64,000 bases of DNA from Flavobacterium tiangeerense (GTDB lineage: Bacteria; Bacteroidota; Bacteroidia; Flavobacteriales; Flavobacteriaceae): positions 186,001 to 250,000 of the forward strand of contig NZ_VLKO01000002.1 of the NCBI RefSeq assembly GCF_007830355.1, read 5' to 3'. Position numbers and translations under genes: made by a program. A model generated the notes under the pieces. That model was not told the DNA's origin. It did not search any database and was given only the letters and a program-made list of their open reading frames with translations. Below are positions 8,010-16,313 of the stretch, one piece after another; position 1 is the first letter of the stretch; every line of letters begins with the position of its first letter.

Positions 8010-8696
8010 TTATTCTTCTAGTAAAATATTAATATCTTGTTGTAGGTTTCTCACCCCTTTTTTATCGAGTCCATCGTAATATAAAATAGGATTACCAAAT
8101 TCATCATTACGACAACGGATGTTTCCGTTTTTATCAATCAATGCAAATAAACCCGAGTGTTCAAATCCTCCAGCTACTTTTTTATTCTCACCAGCATACA
8201 AGTTAAAGCCTTTGTTAGCCAATTTAAAAATATAATCTTTCTCTCCTGTTAAAAAATTCCAATTTTTAGATCGAACTCCTAACAAATCATAATGTGCCTT
8301 TAATGCCGCAGGTGTATCCGTAACAGGATCAATCGTTATAGAAGCAATACCAAAGTTAGGATTACCAAAGAATTTTTTTTCAATGAGCAACATACTTTCA
8401 TTCATTTTTGGACAAATGGTAGGACAAGTAGTGAAAAAGAATTCTAAAACATATACTTTACCCTTATACGTTTCGTTTGTAATTTTTACATTATCTTGAT
8501 TTGTAAGTTCAAACTTAGGTGCAGCTCCAATTTTTAATAACTTCCCTTCCTCAGCAACTTCAGCATTAACATTATCTAGTCTATCACCTTGGACAATTTT
8601 ATCGTTTTTAATACGATCCACAATCTTAGGTATGGCATAAATACCAAATACCAAAATAATAAATGAAATACCGATGTAAGATTTATTTTTAAACAT
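8010..8696 (-). CDS. SCO1/SenC-family copper chaperone for cytochrome oxidase
   Basis: 228 residues from the ATG at 8696 (a GTG lies one codon upstream). One N-terminal helix anchors a periplasmic thioredoxin-fold domain. The copper ligands are intact: CPTIC in FFTTCPTICPKMN and the distal His in GGFEHSGLF. SCO proteins deliver copper to, or reduce, the CuA site of oxidase subunit II, which is encoded at 38.4-39.5 kb. It lies between a SCO-like relative and the DUF420 gene, with 2-5 bp spacing. Confidence 0.93.
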   Translation of the reverse strand: MFKNKSYIGISFIILVFGIYAIPKIVDRIKNDKIVQGDRLDNVNAEVAEEGKLLKIGAAPKFELTNQDNVKITNETYKGKVYVLEFFFTTCPTICPKMNESMLLIEKKFFGNPNFGIASITIDPVTDTPAALKAHYDLLGVRSKNWNFLTGEKDYIFKLANKGFNLYAGENKKVAGGFEHSGLFALIDKNGNIRCRNDEFGNPILYYDGLDKKGVRNLQQDINILLEE

Positions 8697-8701
8697 CACA
8701 A

Positions 8702-9343
8702 TTAAATTTTTCTTGTAGCATTGTTATTTTTCTTGAGTGCAGCTCTGTATTCATATAGAATAACTTTAAAATCGTCTAGCATTTCATTGCTCAATTCAGC
8801 TGGATGAAACGTATTATATCCTTCCATAACATCTTTTACTAACTTGCGCCCACGTAAATTTCTTTTTTTATCAATGATGTAAACCTTTGGAGTCCCCAAC
8901 TTATCATCAAGTTTTTCCACCAGCTTTAATTGGTCATAGTATGCTGATATTTCTTCGGGAGAAGCAAAAACAAATCTCCATTGAGCAACATCTGTAAAAG
9001 CACCTAAAGCATCAACTACTTTTTTAGCATCACTTTCAGTTCCAGCAGGACACAACATTACAAACTGAACATCCTTAAATTCGTGATAACGTTGATAAAT
9101 TTTTTGATTAAGATTAAAAAGATTACCTCTGTTTTTAAGTAATTCTGTACCGCAAAAGCCCAAAATAGTTACTTTCCCATTTAAAGTTAAAGGTTTACTA
9201 TCTAAAGTTTTCCAAGCACCAAAATCTGCCGTATTAGGAGTAACAATAGGTAATTTAGTATAACCATTAACTCCAGAAGCAAAAAACAAATAAGCAACTA
9301 TTGGTAAAATAAAGAGAACAAAAAGGACAATATTTTTTTTCAT
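8702..9343 (-). CDS. Thioredoxin-fold, SCO-like membrane-anchored protein without the CxxxC site
   Basis: 213 residues from the ATG at 9343 (GTG one codon upstream). The N-terminal helix (about 4-22) anchors a soluble domain with a thioredoxin-like layout: a strand KVTILGF, a helix, VQFVMLCPAGTESD, a late GTPKVYIIDKKRNLRGR with the cis-Pro position, and a C-terminal helix. The place of the SCO CxxxC is taken by GFCGTELL, so only one cysteine remains, and no distal His is evident. It directly precedes the SCO gene. A structural or assembly role beside SCO is inferred. Confidence 0.7.
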   Translation of the reverse strand: MKKNIVLFVLFILPIVAYLFFASGVNGYTKLPIVTPNTADFGAWKTLDSKPLTLNGKVTILGFCGTELLKNRGNLFNLNQKIYQRYHEFKDVQFVMLCPAGTESDAKKVVDALGAFTDVAQWRFVFASPEEISAYYDQLKLVEKLDDKLGTPKVYIIDKKRNLRGRKLVKDVMEGYNTFHPAELSNEMLDDFKVILYEYRAALKKNNNATRKI

Positions 9344-9370
9344 CACATTTTAAATATATAGTACAAAAAT

Positions 9371-9394
9371 AAAAAAAGGTACGCAATGCGTACC
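9371..9394 (-). terminator. Terminator between subunit IV and the SCO-like gene
   Basis: A 7-bp GC-rich stem (9378-9384 with 9388-9394), 3-nt loop and a run of seven U on the minus strand. It would separate structural oxidase genes from assembly genes and give lower expression of the latter. Confidence 0.75.
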
Positions 9395-9416
9395 CTTTTA
9401 TTGAATTAATATCTTG

Positions 9417-9767
9417 TTAAAAATTCCATTTAATTGTGGAATTTTTAAAAACCTCATAAATATAATCCCCTTCAGTCAAAAAGATAAAAAGAATGTATAA
9501 TATCAGAAAAATAAGTGGAAAAACAACTGCATTTCGCAATGAGCTCTTTTCACCTTCCATGTGCATGAAAGCCCAAACGATATAATATGCTTTGTAAATG
9601 GTTAGCAAATAAAATATCCAGTTTAGTAGGTTCATACCCATTAGACTATTCATGTGAAGGGCTTCTGGTTTAAAAATACCCAAAAATACTTCTAATATAG
9701 TTACAGCAGATAATATTCCGAATACTTTCCAGATTCTACCTACATTTGATGCGTGTTCGTGTGACAT
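9417..9767 (-). CDS. Cytochrome c oxidase subunit IV family protein
   Basis: 116 residues with three membrane helices: about 12-30, 44-66 and 80-102. The family feature is a His/Glu-containing segment between helices (YIVWAFMHMEGEKSSLR). The N-terminus (MSHEHAS) is cytoplasmic. In bacterial heme-copper oxidases this small subunit stabilises the complex. It lies 21 bp after the larger subunit III gene and just before a terminator. Confidence 0.85.
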   Translation of the reverse strand: MSHEHASNVGRIWKVFGILSAVTILEVFLGIFKPEALHMNSLMGMNLLNWIFYLLTIYKAYYIVWAFMHMEGEKSSLRNAVVFPLIFLILYILFIFLTEGDYIYEVFKNSTIKWNF

Positions 9768-9788
9768 GATAATAATTTTTTTTAGAAA

Positions 9789-10766
9789 TTAAACTAGATA
9801 GAAAACTGTAAATACAAATACCCAAACTAAATCTACAAAGTGCCAATATAGACCTACTTTTTCTACCATTTCATAACTTTTTCTTTTATCATATGTACCA
9901 AGTAGTACATTGAAAAAGATAATAATGTTAATTATTACTCCAGAGAAAACGTGAAAACCGTGAAAACCAGTTATAAAAAAGAAGAAATCAGCAAATAATT
10001 TACTCCCGTATTCATTTCTAATTAAGTTAGCACCCTCTACAACATAATGTGCTTGAGAAAGTCTAGTTTCTGATTCTTTTCTAGAAAGAATTGTTTTTTG
10101 TTTGTTCGCATTGACAATCTCTGTTCTAATCAATAAATCTGGATGAGCTTTGAAACCAGCTTGTACCTCTGCAACAGAGTAAGATGGCAACTCCCCTTCT
10201 TCCATGAACCATTTGGCTTTGTTTCTTTTAAGCTGTTCACGCTCTTCAGGTAAAGTCACTGCAAAATCAGCAAGTGCAACACGTTTCCCGTCTTTATCAA
10301 CAAACTGAAGTAAACTACCTCCTTTTGTTTCAATTGCTCCGTACTCTCCTTTGATAAAGTTTTTCCACTCCCAAGCTTGAGAACCAACAAAAATAAAACC
10401 TCCAATGATGGTCAAGAACATGTACAAAACCACTTTGTCTTTTTTCATTTGGTGACCAGCATCTACGGCTAAAACCATAGTTACCGACGAGAAAATCAAA
10501 ATAAAAGTCATTAATGCCACATAATACATTGGCGCTGAAACTCCGTGTAAAAACGGAAAGTGAGTAAACACTTCATCAGCCAATGGCCATGTTTCAATAA
10601 ATTTAAATCTAGAAAAACCATACGCCGCTAGAAATCCAGAGAACGTTAAAGCATCTGACACGATAAAAAACCACATCATTAATTTGCCATAACTTGCTCC
10701 CATTGGCTCATTGCCGCCTCCCCAAGTTTTTTCTTCACTATTTGCAGTAGTAACTGTCGCTTCCAT
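9789..10766 (-). CDS. Cytochrome c oxidase subunit III with a large soluble insert
   Basis: 325 residues, against roughly 200 for a short bacterial subunit III. Helices 1-4 occupy about 26-134 and the last helices about 258-325, with typical motifs (FFITGFHGFHVFSG, YWHFVDLVWVFVF). Between them, residues about 135-257 form a charged hydrophilic segment with no membrane helix. In an oxidase this stretch would lie outside the membrane. Subunit III stabilises the catalytic subunit. It is cotranscribed with a second, short subunit III gene 42 bp upstream. Confidence 0.9.
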   Translation of the reverse strand: MEATVTTANSEEKTWGGGNEPMGASYGKLMMWFFIVSDALTFSGFLAAYGFSRFKFIETWPLADEVFTHFPFLHGVSAPMYYVALMTFILIFSSVTMVLAVDAGHQMKKDKVVLYMFLTIIGGFIFVGSQAWEWKNFIKGEYGAIETKGGSLLQFVDKDGKRVALADFAVTLPEEREQLKRNKAKWFMEEGELPSYSVAEVQAGFKAHPDLLIRTEIVNANKQKTILSRKESETRLSQAHYVVEGANLIRNEYGSKLFADFFFFITGFHGFHVFSGVIINIIIFFNVLLGTYDKRKSYEMVEKVGLYWHFVDLVWVFVFTVFYLV

Positions 10767-10808
10767 AAAAGTTATTCGTTAAAAAGTTCCCAAATTTACG
10801 TTTTTTTC

Positions 10809-11396
10809 TTATTTAAAGAAATATAAAAACAAAAACAAATAAACCCACAATAAGTCCAGAAAGTGCCAGTACATTGCACCTAGTTCTATACCAAGGGTTT
10901 GAGATGAGTTGTATTTTTGTTTAAAATGATTATAAATTATAATTAAAAGCGAAATCACACCACCAGCAAGGTGAATTAGGTGCACAACCGTTACTACATA
11001 TAGAAATGTAGTCGTAATTGAACTCCCGCTTCCAGTAAAATAATAACCACTTTCTACTATTTGTCCAAAACCTACAAATTGTAAAATTACAAATAAAATA
11101 CCAAGTCCCAATGTAGCTAAAAGATACATAGTTGTGGCGTTATTATTGTCCTTTTGTATTGCTTTTTTAGCCAAATGAAAAGTTATACTACAGCCGATAA
11201 TAGCAGCAGTACTGTAATAAAATGCAACAGGCAGTTGAAAATCTTTCAACCAGTCTGCTCTTGATTTACTCACTACAAAAGCACTTGTGAGTCCCGCAAA
11301 CATCATGGTCATACTTGCCATTGCGAACAAAAGGATCAATTTATAGGATCTATTTGTTCTGGATTTTTGTTCTTCGGCCGTCATTGTCATTTCCAT
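10809..11396 (-). CDS. Cytochrome c oxidase subunit III (short form)
   Basis: 195 residues and five membrane helices (about 18-36, 57-75, 88-108, 125-148, 172-194). The subunit III signatures are present: TVVHLIHLAGGVISL, and a C-terminal YWHFLDLLWVYLFLFLYFF. The gene starts 2 bp after heme O synthase, so translation is likely coupled. Having both a short and an inserted form next to each other is common in Flavobacteriia, and each probably occupies its own place in the oxidase. Confidence 0.9.
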   Translation of the reverse strand: MEMTMTAEEQKSRTNRSYKLILLFAMASMTMMFAGLTSAFVVSKSRADWLKDFQLPVAFYYSTAAIIGCSITFHLAKKAIQKDNNNATTMYLLATLGLGILFVILQFVGFGQIVESGYYFTGSGSSITTTFLYVVTVVHLIHLAGGVISLLIIIYNHFKQKYNSSQTLGIELGAMYWHFLDLLWVYLFLFLYFFK

Positions 11397-11398
11397 AA

Positions 11399-12301
11399 CT
11401 ATCTTAAAAATTTATCAAATATGTATACTAACTGTAATAATGTAATATAGGAAACACTTACAAGCATAAGTGTTCTAGCTGCTTTTGCAGTTCTTAATTG
11501 ATATAACTTAACACCATAAAACAACATCCATAATCCTAATAAGAAAATAATTCCTGCTGCGATAGGAGTCACAAACAACCTTCCCGTATATCCAAAAGCT
11601 GGTAACAATGAAGCTAATATGAGCCAAATGGTGTATAAAATAACCTGCAATGCTGTTCCTTTATCTTTTTTTCCCGTTGGCAACATAAAAAAACCTGCTT
11701 TTTCATAATCTTCATACAAGAACCAACCAATAGCCCAAAAATGAGGAAATTGCCAAAAAAACTGAATTAAAAATAAGGTTCCTGCTTCGATACCAAATTC
11801 ACCAGTTGCAGCAACCCAACCTAACATAAAAGGGATTGCTCCTGGAAAAGCACCAACAAAAACAGACAAAGAAGTCATTGTTTTTAATGGTGTATAAACA
11901 CTAGTGTATAAAAATATAGAAATAGCACCAAACATTGCTGTTTTTCCATTTATCGTATACAACAACACAAGTCCTACTATGGTCAAGAACGCAGCTATAA
12001 ATAGCGCTGTGGTTTGTGTCATTCGTCCTGCTGGAACAGGCCTGCCTTTTGTACGATCCATTAAAGCATCAAGATCTTTCTCAATGATTTGATTGAAAGC
12101 ATTTGAAGCACCTACCATACAATATCCGCCAATTGCCAGTTTTAATAAAACCATCCAATCTAAAGACTGAAAATCATAAATACCCAACATAAAACCCGCA
12201 ACAGACGAAAAAACGACACTAACCGCTAATCGTGCTTTTGTGATTTCTCTGAAGTCTATATAAACTGTTTTTAATGAAAGTGTACTTTGTGATGCGCTCA
12301 A
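11399..12301 (-). CDS. ctaB: Protoheme IX farnesyltransferase (heme O synthase)
   Basis: 300 residues with seven to nine membrane helices. The UbiA-family motifs are clear: NAFNQIIEKDLDALMDRTKGRP (first Asp-rich motif) and YEDYEKAGFFMLP (second). It adds a farnesyl group to heme B to give heme O, the precursor of heme A for the oxidase. The frame starts with TTG at 12301; no ATG lies between the promoter and the conserved start, and the next in-frame Met is within the first helix. It is the first gene of the minus-strand oxidase operon, with a good promoter 34-64 bp upstream. Confidence 0.94.
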   Translation of the reverse strand: MSASQSTLSLKTVYIDFREITKARLAVSVVFSSVAGFMLGIYDFQSLDWMVLLKLAIGGYCMVGASNAFNQIIEKDLDALMDRTKGRPVPAGRMTQTTALFIAAFLTIVGLVLLYTINGKTAMFGAISIFLYTSVYTPLKTMTSLSVFVGAFPGAIPFMLGWVAATGEFGIEAGTLFLIQFFWQFPHFWAIGWFLYEDYEKAGFFMLPTGKKDKGTALQVILYTIWLILASLLPAFGYTGRLFVTPIAAGIIFLLGLWMLFYGVKLYQLRTAKAARTLMLVSVSYITLLQLVYIFDKFLR

Positions 12302-12334
12302 TGCTACTATTTATTTTATTTCTAAAAACTTATG

Positions 12335-12365
12335 CAAAAGTAGGCTATCAAAAGGGATTTGACAA
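12335..12365 (-). promoter_or_regulatory. Promoter of the ctaB-oxidase subunit operon
   Basis: On the minus strand, TTG (12365-12363), 20 bp, then TACTTTTG (12342-12335), a full match to the Bacteroidota -33/-7 pattern. The expected start site is about 25-30 nt before the TTG start codon of ctaB. Confidence 0.7.
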
Positions 12366-12406
12366 AAAACAATTCACAAAAAAGTATAAAAATAAATGAC
12401 CTTCTA

Positions 12407-14530
12407 TTAATAGTCAAAATACCAATTGAAAATATCGGTTCTAACACCTAAACTAAACCAACTTGTATTTTGATTTTGTGCAACTATAGTAGCTGCTGTT
12501 GGATCAAATGATCTGTAGATATAACTTGCAAATATCTTTAAGTTTGTCAAAGGATTAACTATGTAACCAGCTTGGAGATCTGCAATAAAAACTGCTGTTT
12601 TATTACCTTGACCTACTTTTACATCTGAATCAAAAGGCCTTTTCTCGTCGTAATCTTTATAGATATTGCCTCCATAATTAAATCCATTTGTGGCAGTGTC
12701 AAAATCAAAACCTCTGGTTCCCATTGTAAATTTTGCGTCAGCGTAATATCGTTCTTTTCGATAACGAGCTAAAAGGATTAACTCACTAAAATTTGCTCCC
12801 CATTGATGCCCCAAACTTTGATTGTTGTGTGCGTAATTTGTAATTGGCATACTATGAGAATAGACATACGGCCTCACATGATTGTATTCTAATTGCAATG
12901 TTAAATTCTCAACATCAAAAGCATTGTAATACTTTGCTCCTAACTGATACCCATACTTGTTTTTCCAGCTGTTGTTTCGCTCCTTCACATCATTCAATGA
13001 AAATTCATCTAGGATAAACTGCCCATAAAAATTGATTTGGTTGTTCCATTTGTATTTAAAAGTTAAACCCAAAACCGCATTCCCACTTCTTGCCGAAGAC
13101 GTAAACTCGACTGATCTGTAAAAAATTAATGGATTAACAAAATTCACATCAAACCCCCTATCATTTGTATTTGTCCATACCACCGATTCAAAAAAACCTA
13201 AATTCAACTTGTTTGACACGTTCCAACTCAAATAATGATTGGCCATGAACTTAGTTGCATAGGTACGCTCAAGAGTCACCTCAGGACGTACGTCTTTGAG
13301 CCACATATAGGTATTGGTATACTTTATCTTCCAGAAATTTGTATTCAATTTAAAATACGGGTATGGACTAGCGCCATCACTTTCTAGTAATGACCTGTAT
13401 CCATCGCCAATGAAATTTCGGCCATAGCCCAATTGCATATCAATATGCTTGCTTGGTGTAAATGTTAAATTAGCATCTGCGGAGGGAAAATCGAAACCTG
13501 TTGTTTTAAAATCCTTAGCAATTCCTATTCCAGGAATTATGGCGGGATTACCACCTGCCGGCTTTATAGAAGCCGCATAAGCATTATAATAAGGAGCAAA
13601 ACGCCCTTGACTTTCAAAAACAGTTGTTGTAAAATGAAGATTTTTCCCTAGAACACCTCTAAAATTAAGTCCTCTTGTGTTTACATAAGTGTACGCATCA
13701 CTGCTTTTACTAGCCTTCCCCAATTGCAAATCTACAATAGGATTAAGTGTAAACCAATATCCTTCTCCTTGTATAGCAACCATGTTCTCATTCCATAATT
13801 TTCGAGACCACCAGCTTGAAGTTTTCTTCATTAGAGACGCTTGCACTGCTTTGAGATTGTAATATTTAGATACTTCTGCATATGTAAATGGCTTTGAAGC
13901 TGTATGATTATTACTCCCCATTTGATTTAGTGCTGCATCAAATTGTGCATAATAACTATGTGAAAATGGAATATTCAATTGACTTTCTAATTCTGGATTA
14001 TCGAATTTTTCATATACGATGCTATCAAGTTCTGACAAAGTTTTATCTTTTGTAATACTGGGCTTGGCTTTCGCCAAAGAGATATCGTCAATTATGACGT
14101 TGTTTACCAAAGGAATTGCAATTGTATACGTAAATCTTGAATAAGTGGCATTCCCATAATATGTTGCAGGCTGAATTTTAGGTATTTTACTAAAAACACG
14201 CTTGGTTTCTATAATAAGTTTCTCATCATTAGCGTCTACATGAATCACTTTAAAGATTCCGTTTGAGTCTACTTCAAAAAGAACTTTTATATTCCCTTTG
14301 AAATTAGAAGAAACTAATTCTTCAGGCACATTAAAATTAGAAGTAATATAGGTTTGCACTTGGTTGTAAAAACAATTTTCTAGTTCCTTGGATTGTTTAG
14401 AATTACACTCCGCAAACACAGGGAAACGTTCTGACGTATTGACTGGACGGTTTCCATTATTAGAGTTGTCTTGTGCAGTTGCACTAAAAATATAAAATAA
14501 AAATAGAAGTGTTATTAGTAATTTGTTCAT
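12407..14530 (-). CDS. remB: RemB-like gliding motility outer membrane protein
   Basis: 707 residues with a signal peptide (MNKLLITLLFLFYIFSATAQ). Residues about 45-140 resemble a TonB C-terminal domain: a VLFEVDSNGIFKVIHV strand pair, a helix, IPKIQPATYYG, and TYTIAIPL. From about 180 the chain is rich in alternating aromatic/polar strands and ends in an aromatic residue (FNWYFDY), as outer-membrane barrels do. In Flavobacterium johnsoniae, remB is one of the genes whose loss affects gliding. I recall it lying close to sprA, as here with deoC, VanZ-like and gcvH in between. The identification rests on that synteny and overall character, so it is probable rather than certain. Confidence 0.72.
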   Translation of the reverse strand: MNKLLITLLFLFYIFSATAQDNSNNGNRPVNTSERFPVFAECNSKQSKELENCFYNQVQTYITSNFNVPEELVSSNFKGNIKVLFEVDSNGIFKVIHVDANDEKLIIETKRVFSKIPKIQPATYYGNATYSRFTYTIAIPLVNNVIIDDISLAKAKPSITKDKTLSELDSIVYEKFDNPELESQLNIPFSHSYYAQFDAALNQMGSNNHTASKPFTYAEVSKYYNLKAVQASLMKKTSSWWSRKLWNENMVAIQGEGYWFTLNPIVDLQLGKASKSSDAYTYVNTRGLNFRGVLGKNLHFTTTVFESQGRFAPYYNAYAASIKPAGGNPAIIPGIGIAKDFKTTGFDFPSADANLTFTPSKHIDMQLGYGRNFIGDGYRSLLESDGASPYPYFKLNTNFWKIKYTNTYMWLKDVRPEVTLERTYATKFMANHYLSWNVSNKLNLGFFESVVWTNTNDRGFDVNFVNPLIFYRSVEFTSSARSGNAVLGLTFKYKWNNQINFYGQFILDEFSLNDVKERNNSWKNKYGYQLGAKYYNAFDVENLTLQLEYNHVRPYVYSHSMPITNYAHNNQSLGHQWGANFSELILLARYRKERYYADAKFTMGTRGFDFDTATNGFNYGGNIYKDYDEKRPFDSDVKVGQGNKTAVFIADLQAGYIVNPLTNLKIFASYIYRSFDPTAATIVAQNQNTSWFSLGVRTDIFNWYFDY

Positions 14531-14548
14531 CCTTAATATTTGTACAAT

Positions 14549-15292
14549 TTAGTATCCGTTTGTGGCCTTTTGACCGTCGGAAATTATTTTAGCTCCTGAA
14601 GTCCCTATTCTTTTCACACCAAGATTTATCATTGTTACCGCCTCTTCATGAGTACGCACGCCACCAGCAGCTTTTACAGGCAAAGGTGAAGCGTTATCTA
14701 ACATTATTTTTATGGTGTGTAAAGTTGCACCATTTGGCACACCTATCTCAGTCTCATAAAAACCTGTAGATGATTTTACAAAAACACGTGAAAATTGTTC
14801 TTGACTAAAAGCAGTCACCACTACATTTTTAATCAAACTAGAAATCTGAATAATCTCTTTATCTGTTAAAGCTGCCACTTCAATTATCCACTTAACCACT
14901 TTATTATGATCTAAACCAAGTTGTGTACATTCAAATATTTCTTGCTTGACAAGATCTATTTCACCATTTTTAAACGCTTTATAATTGCACACAAAATCCA
15001 AATCATCAGCTCCATTTTGAATGGCTATTTGGGCTTCTTCTAATTTATCTTCAACTGAAGATTCGCCATTAGGAAAATCAATAACAGTTCCTACTTGCAA
15101 AACCGCATTAGCATCAATAATCATTTTTTTTGCTAGTGAAACCATATCTGGCCTTATCATCACTAGTTTAAAACCCTCCTCTATTGCTTCCTGAACATTT
15201 TTTTTAACAACAACTGTATTTTCTTCTGGAGTAAGGCCAGCTTGTTCCGCAGTTTTTAAATAGGTTGCATCTAAATATTTCTTAATATCCAT
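14549..15292 (-). CDS. deoC: Deoxyribose-phosphate aldolase
   Basis: 247 residues. The Schiff-base lysine is in VFVKSSTGF and the second active-site lysine in LPVKAAGGVRT. The acidic partner lies in the LDFVCN strand. The enzyme splits 2-deoxyribose 5-phosphate into acetaldehyde and glyceraldehyde 3-phosphate in deoxynucleoside breakdown. It is 18 bp upstream of remB and probably cotranscribed with it. It has its own -7 element and follows the VanZ terminator. No other deo genes are nearby. Confidence 0.95.
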   Translation of the reverse strand: MDIKKYLDATYLKTAEQAGLTPEENTVVVKKNVQEAIEEGFKLVMIRPDMVSLAKKMIIDANAVLQVGTVIDFPNGESSVEDKLEEAQIAIQNGADDLDFVCNYKAFKNGEIDLVKQEIFECTQLGLDHNKVVKWIIEVAALTDKEIIQISSLIKNVVVTAFSQEQFSRVFVKSSTGFYETEIGVPNGATLHTIKIMLDNASPLPVKAAGGVRTHEEAVTMINLGVKRIGTSGAKIISDGQKATNGY

Positions 15293-15328
15293 AGTCGTCT
15301 TGATTATTGATTTTACTAAACTTGTTTA

Positions 15329-15336
15329 CAAAAATA
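15329..15336 (-). promoter_or_regulatory. -7 element TATTTTTG for deoC-remB
   Basis: Full match to TAnnTTTG on the minus strand, 36 bp before the deoC ATG. No TTG lies at the proper distance upstream. It follows the VanZ terminator, so deoC-remB probably forms a separate transcript. Confidence 0.45.
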
Positions 15337-15439
15337 CATTTTATCTCCACACTAAGGACACTTAAAAGTTACAATTTGAAAGGGGTGCTATAAATGCTCC
15401 AGAACTCTATTTTAAAAAAAATAGAATGACTTCACTTCA

Positions 15440-15470
15440 AAAAAAAATCCCACTAGTGTGAGATTTTTTT
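15440..15470 (-). terminator. Terminator overlapping the VanZ-like stop codon
   Basis: An 8-bp stem in the minus-strand RNA (15465-15458 with 15453-15446, one G-U pair) closes a 4-nt loop and is followed by eight U. The VanZ stop codon (15455-15453) sits at the loop edge. Confidence 0.72.
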
Positions 15471-15848
15471 TGATTCTGATGATAGTATTTTATTTGAAAA
15501 GTAAATTAGTAGTACCGCAATAGTTGCTCCAGTAGTATTTGCTAAAACGTCATAAATATCAGCATGACGTGTAGCTGTAAATTTATCTTGAACAATTTCT
15601 ATTACTATTCCGTACAGCACCGCACAAAAAAACGATAATGCCATTGCTTTAAAACTACTCGTATTTGAGAAGCTATTTTTAACAGAAAGGTAAAACAGAA
15701 TTGTAAATATCAAATAAAAAAATGCATGAACGATTTTATCTAAATTAGAAACGCTTCCTAAGGGCACACTATTGAAGGTTGCCAAACAAAAAAAAGTTAT
15801 AGTTCCTATCCAGAGTATTAGCGCCCATGGATATATATTTTTAAGCAC
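15453..15848 (-). CDS. VanZ-like membrane protein
   Basis: 131 residues with four membrane helices (about 7-25, 38-58, 68-88, 104-124). The VanZ signature is present: E..Q and R.D..D...N..G in [27 protein letters not shown]. The function of the family is not settled; the founding member gives low-level teicoplanin resistance. The frame begins with GTG at 15848 and overlaps the gcvH stop by 8 bp, so translation is probably coupled to gcvH. Confidence 0.85.
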   Translation of the reverse strand: MLKNIYPWALILWIGTITFFCLATFNSVPLGSVSNLDKIVHAFFYLIFTILFYLSVKNSFSNTSSFKAMALSFFCAVLYGIVIEIVQDKFTATRHADIYDVLANTTGATIAVLLIYFSNKILSSESKKISH

Positions 15849-16221
15849 CTATTAATTCTTTATACGCTTCTTCTGACAATAAAGAGTCAAAATCAGCAAC
15901 ATTCGCTACTTTTACTTTGATCATCCATCCAGCTCCATAAGGATCTGAGTTTACACTTTCAGGATTGCTCTCTAAGTCATCATTAAAAGCGATGATTTCG
16001 CCAGCAAGAGGAAGAAACAAATCCGAAACTGTTTTAACTGCCTCTACAGTACCAAAAACCTCATCTTTATCAAGTGTTTGATCTAAAGTTTCTACTTCTA
16101 CATAAACAATATCACCTAATTCTTTTTGAGCAAAATCAGTGATTCCTATTGTTGCGATATCGCCTTCTATACTAACCCACTCGTGGTCTTTTGTATACTT
16201 TAAATTTGCAGGTATGTTCAT
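15841..16221 (-). CDS. gcvH: Glycine cleavage system H protein
   Basis: 126 residues. The lipoylation lysine is K63 in [15 protein letters not shown], exactly where GcvH carries it, and the N-terminus ([25 protein letters not shown]) is typical. The lipoyl arm carries the aminomethyl group between the P, T and L proteins. None of those genes is in the window. In this lineage gcvH sits downstream of sprA, separated here by 92 bp that hold a possible promoter. Confidence 0.96.
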   Translation of the reverse strand: MNIPANLKYTKDHEWVSIEGDIATIGITDFAQKELGDIVYVEVETLDQTLDKDEVFGTVEAVKTVSDLFLPLAGEIIAFNDDLESNPESVNSDPYGAGWMIKVKVANVADFDSLLSEEAYKELIGA

Positions 16222-16268
16222 TTAAATTGTAATTATTTATTAGTTTTTATTTTTTTTGAATTTATTGA

Positions 16269-16276
16269 CAAATGTA
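16269..16276 (-). promoter_or_regulatory. -7 element TACATTTG upstream of gcvH
   Basis: Full TAnnTTTG match 47 bp before the ATG on the minus strand, in the gap after sprA. The nearest upstream TTG is at 13 bp spacing, shorter than normal. Confidence 0.4.
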
Positions 16277-16313
16277 ACAATCTTCTTTTCAATTACCGAT
16301 TAGAATTTAAAAA

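Noticed and set aside
15406..15424. Short A/T inverted repeat CTATTTT/AAAATAG
   Set aside because: Low complexity and weak; expected by chance in AT-rich DNA.
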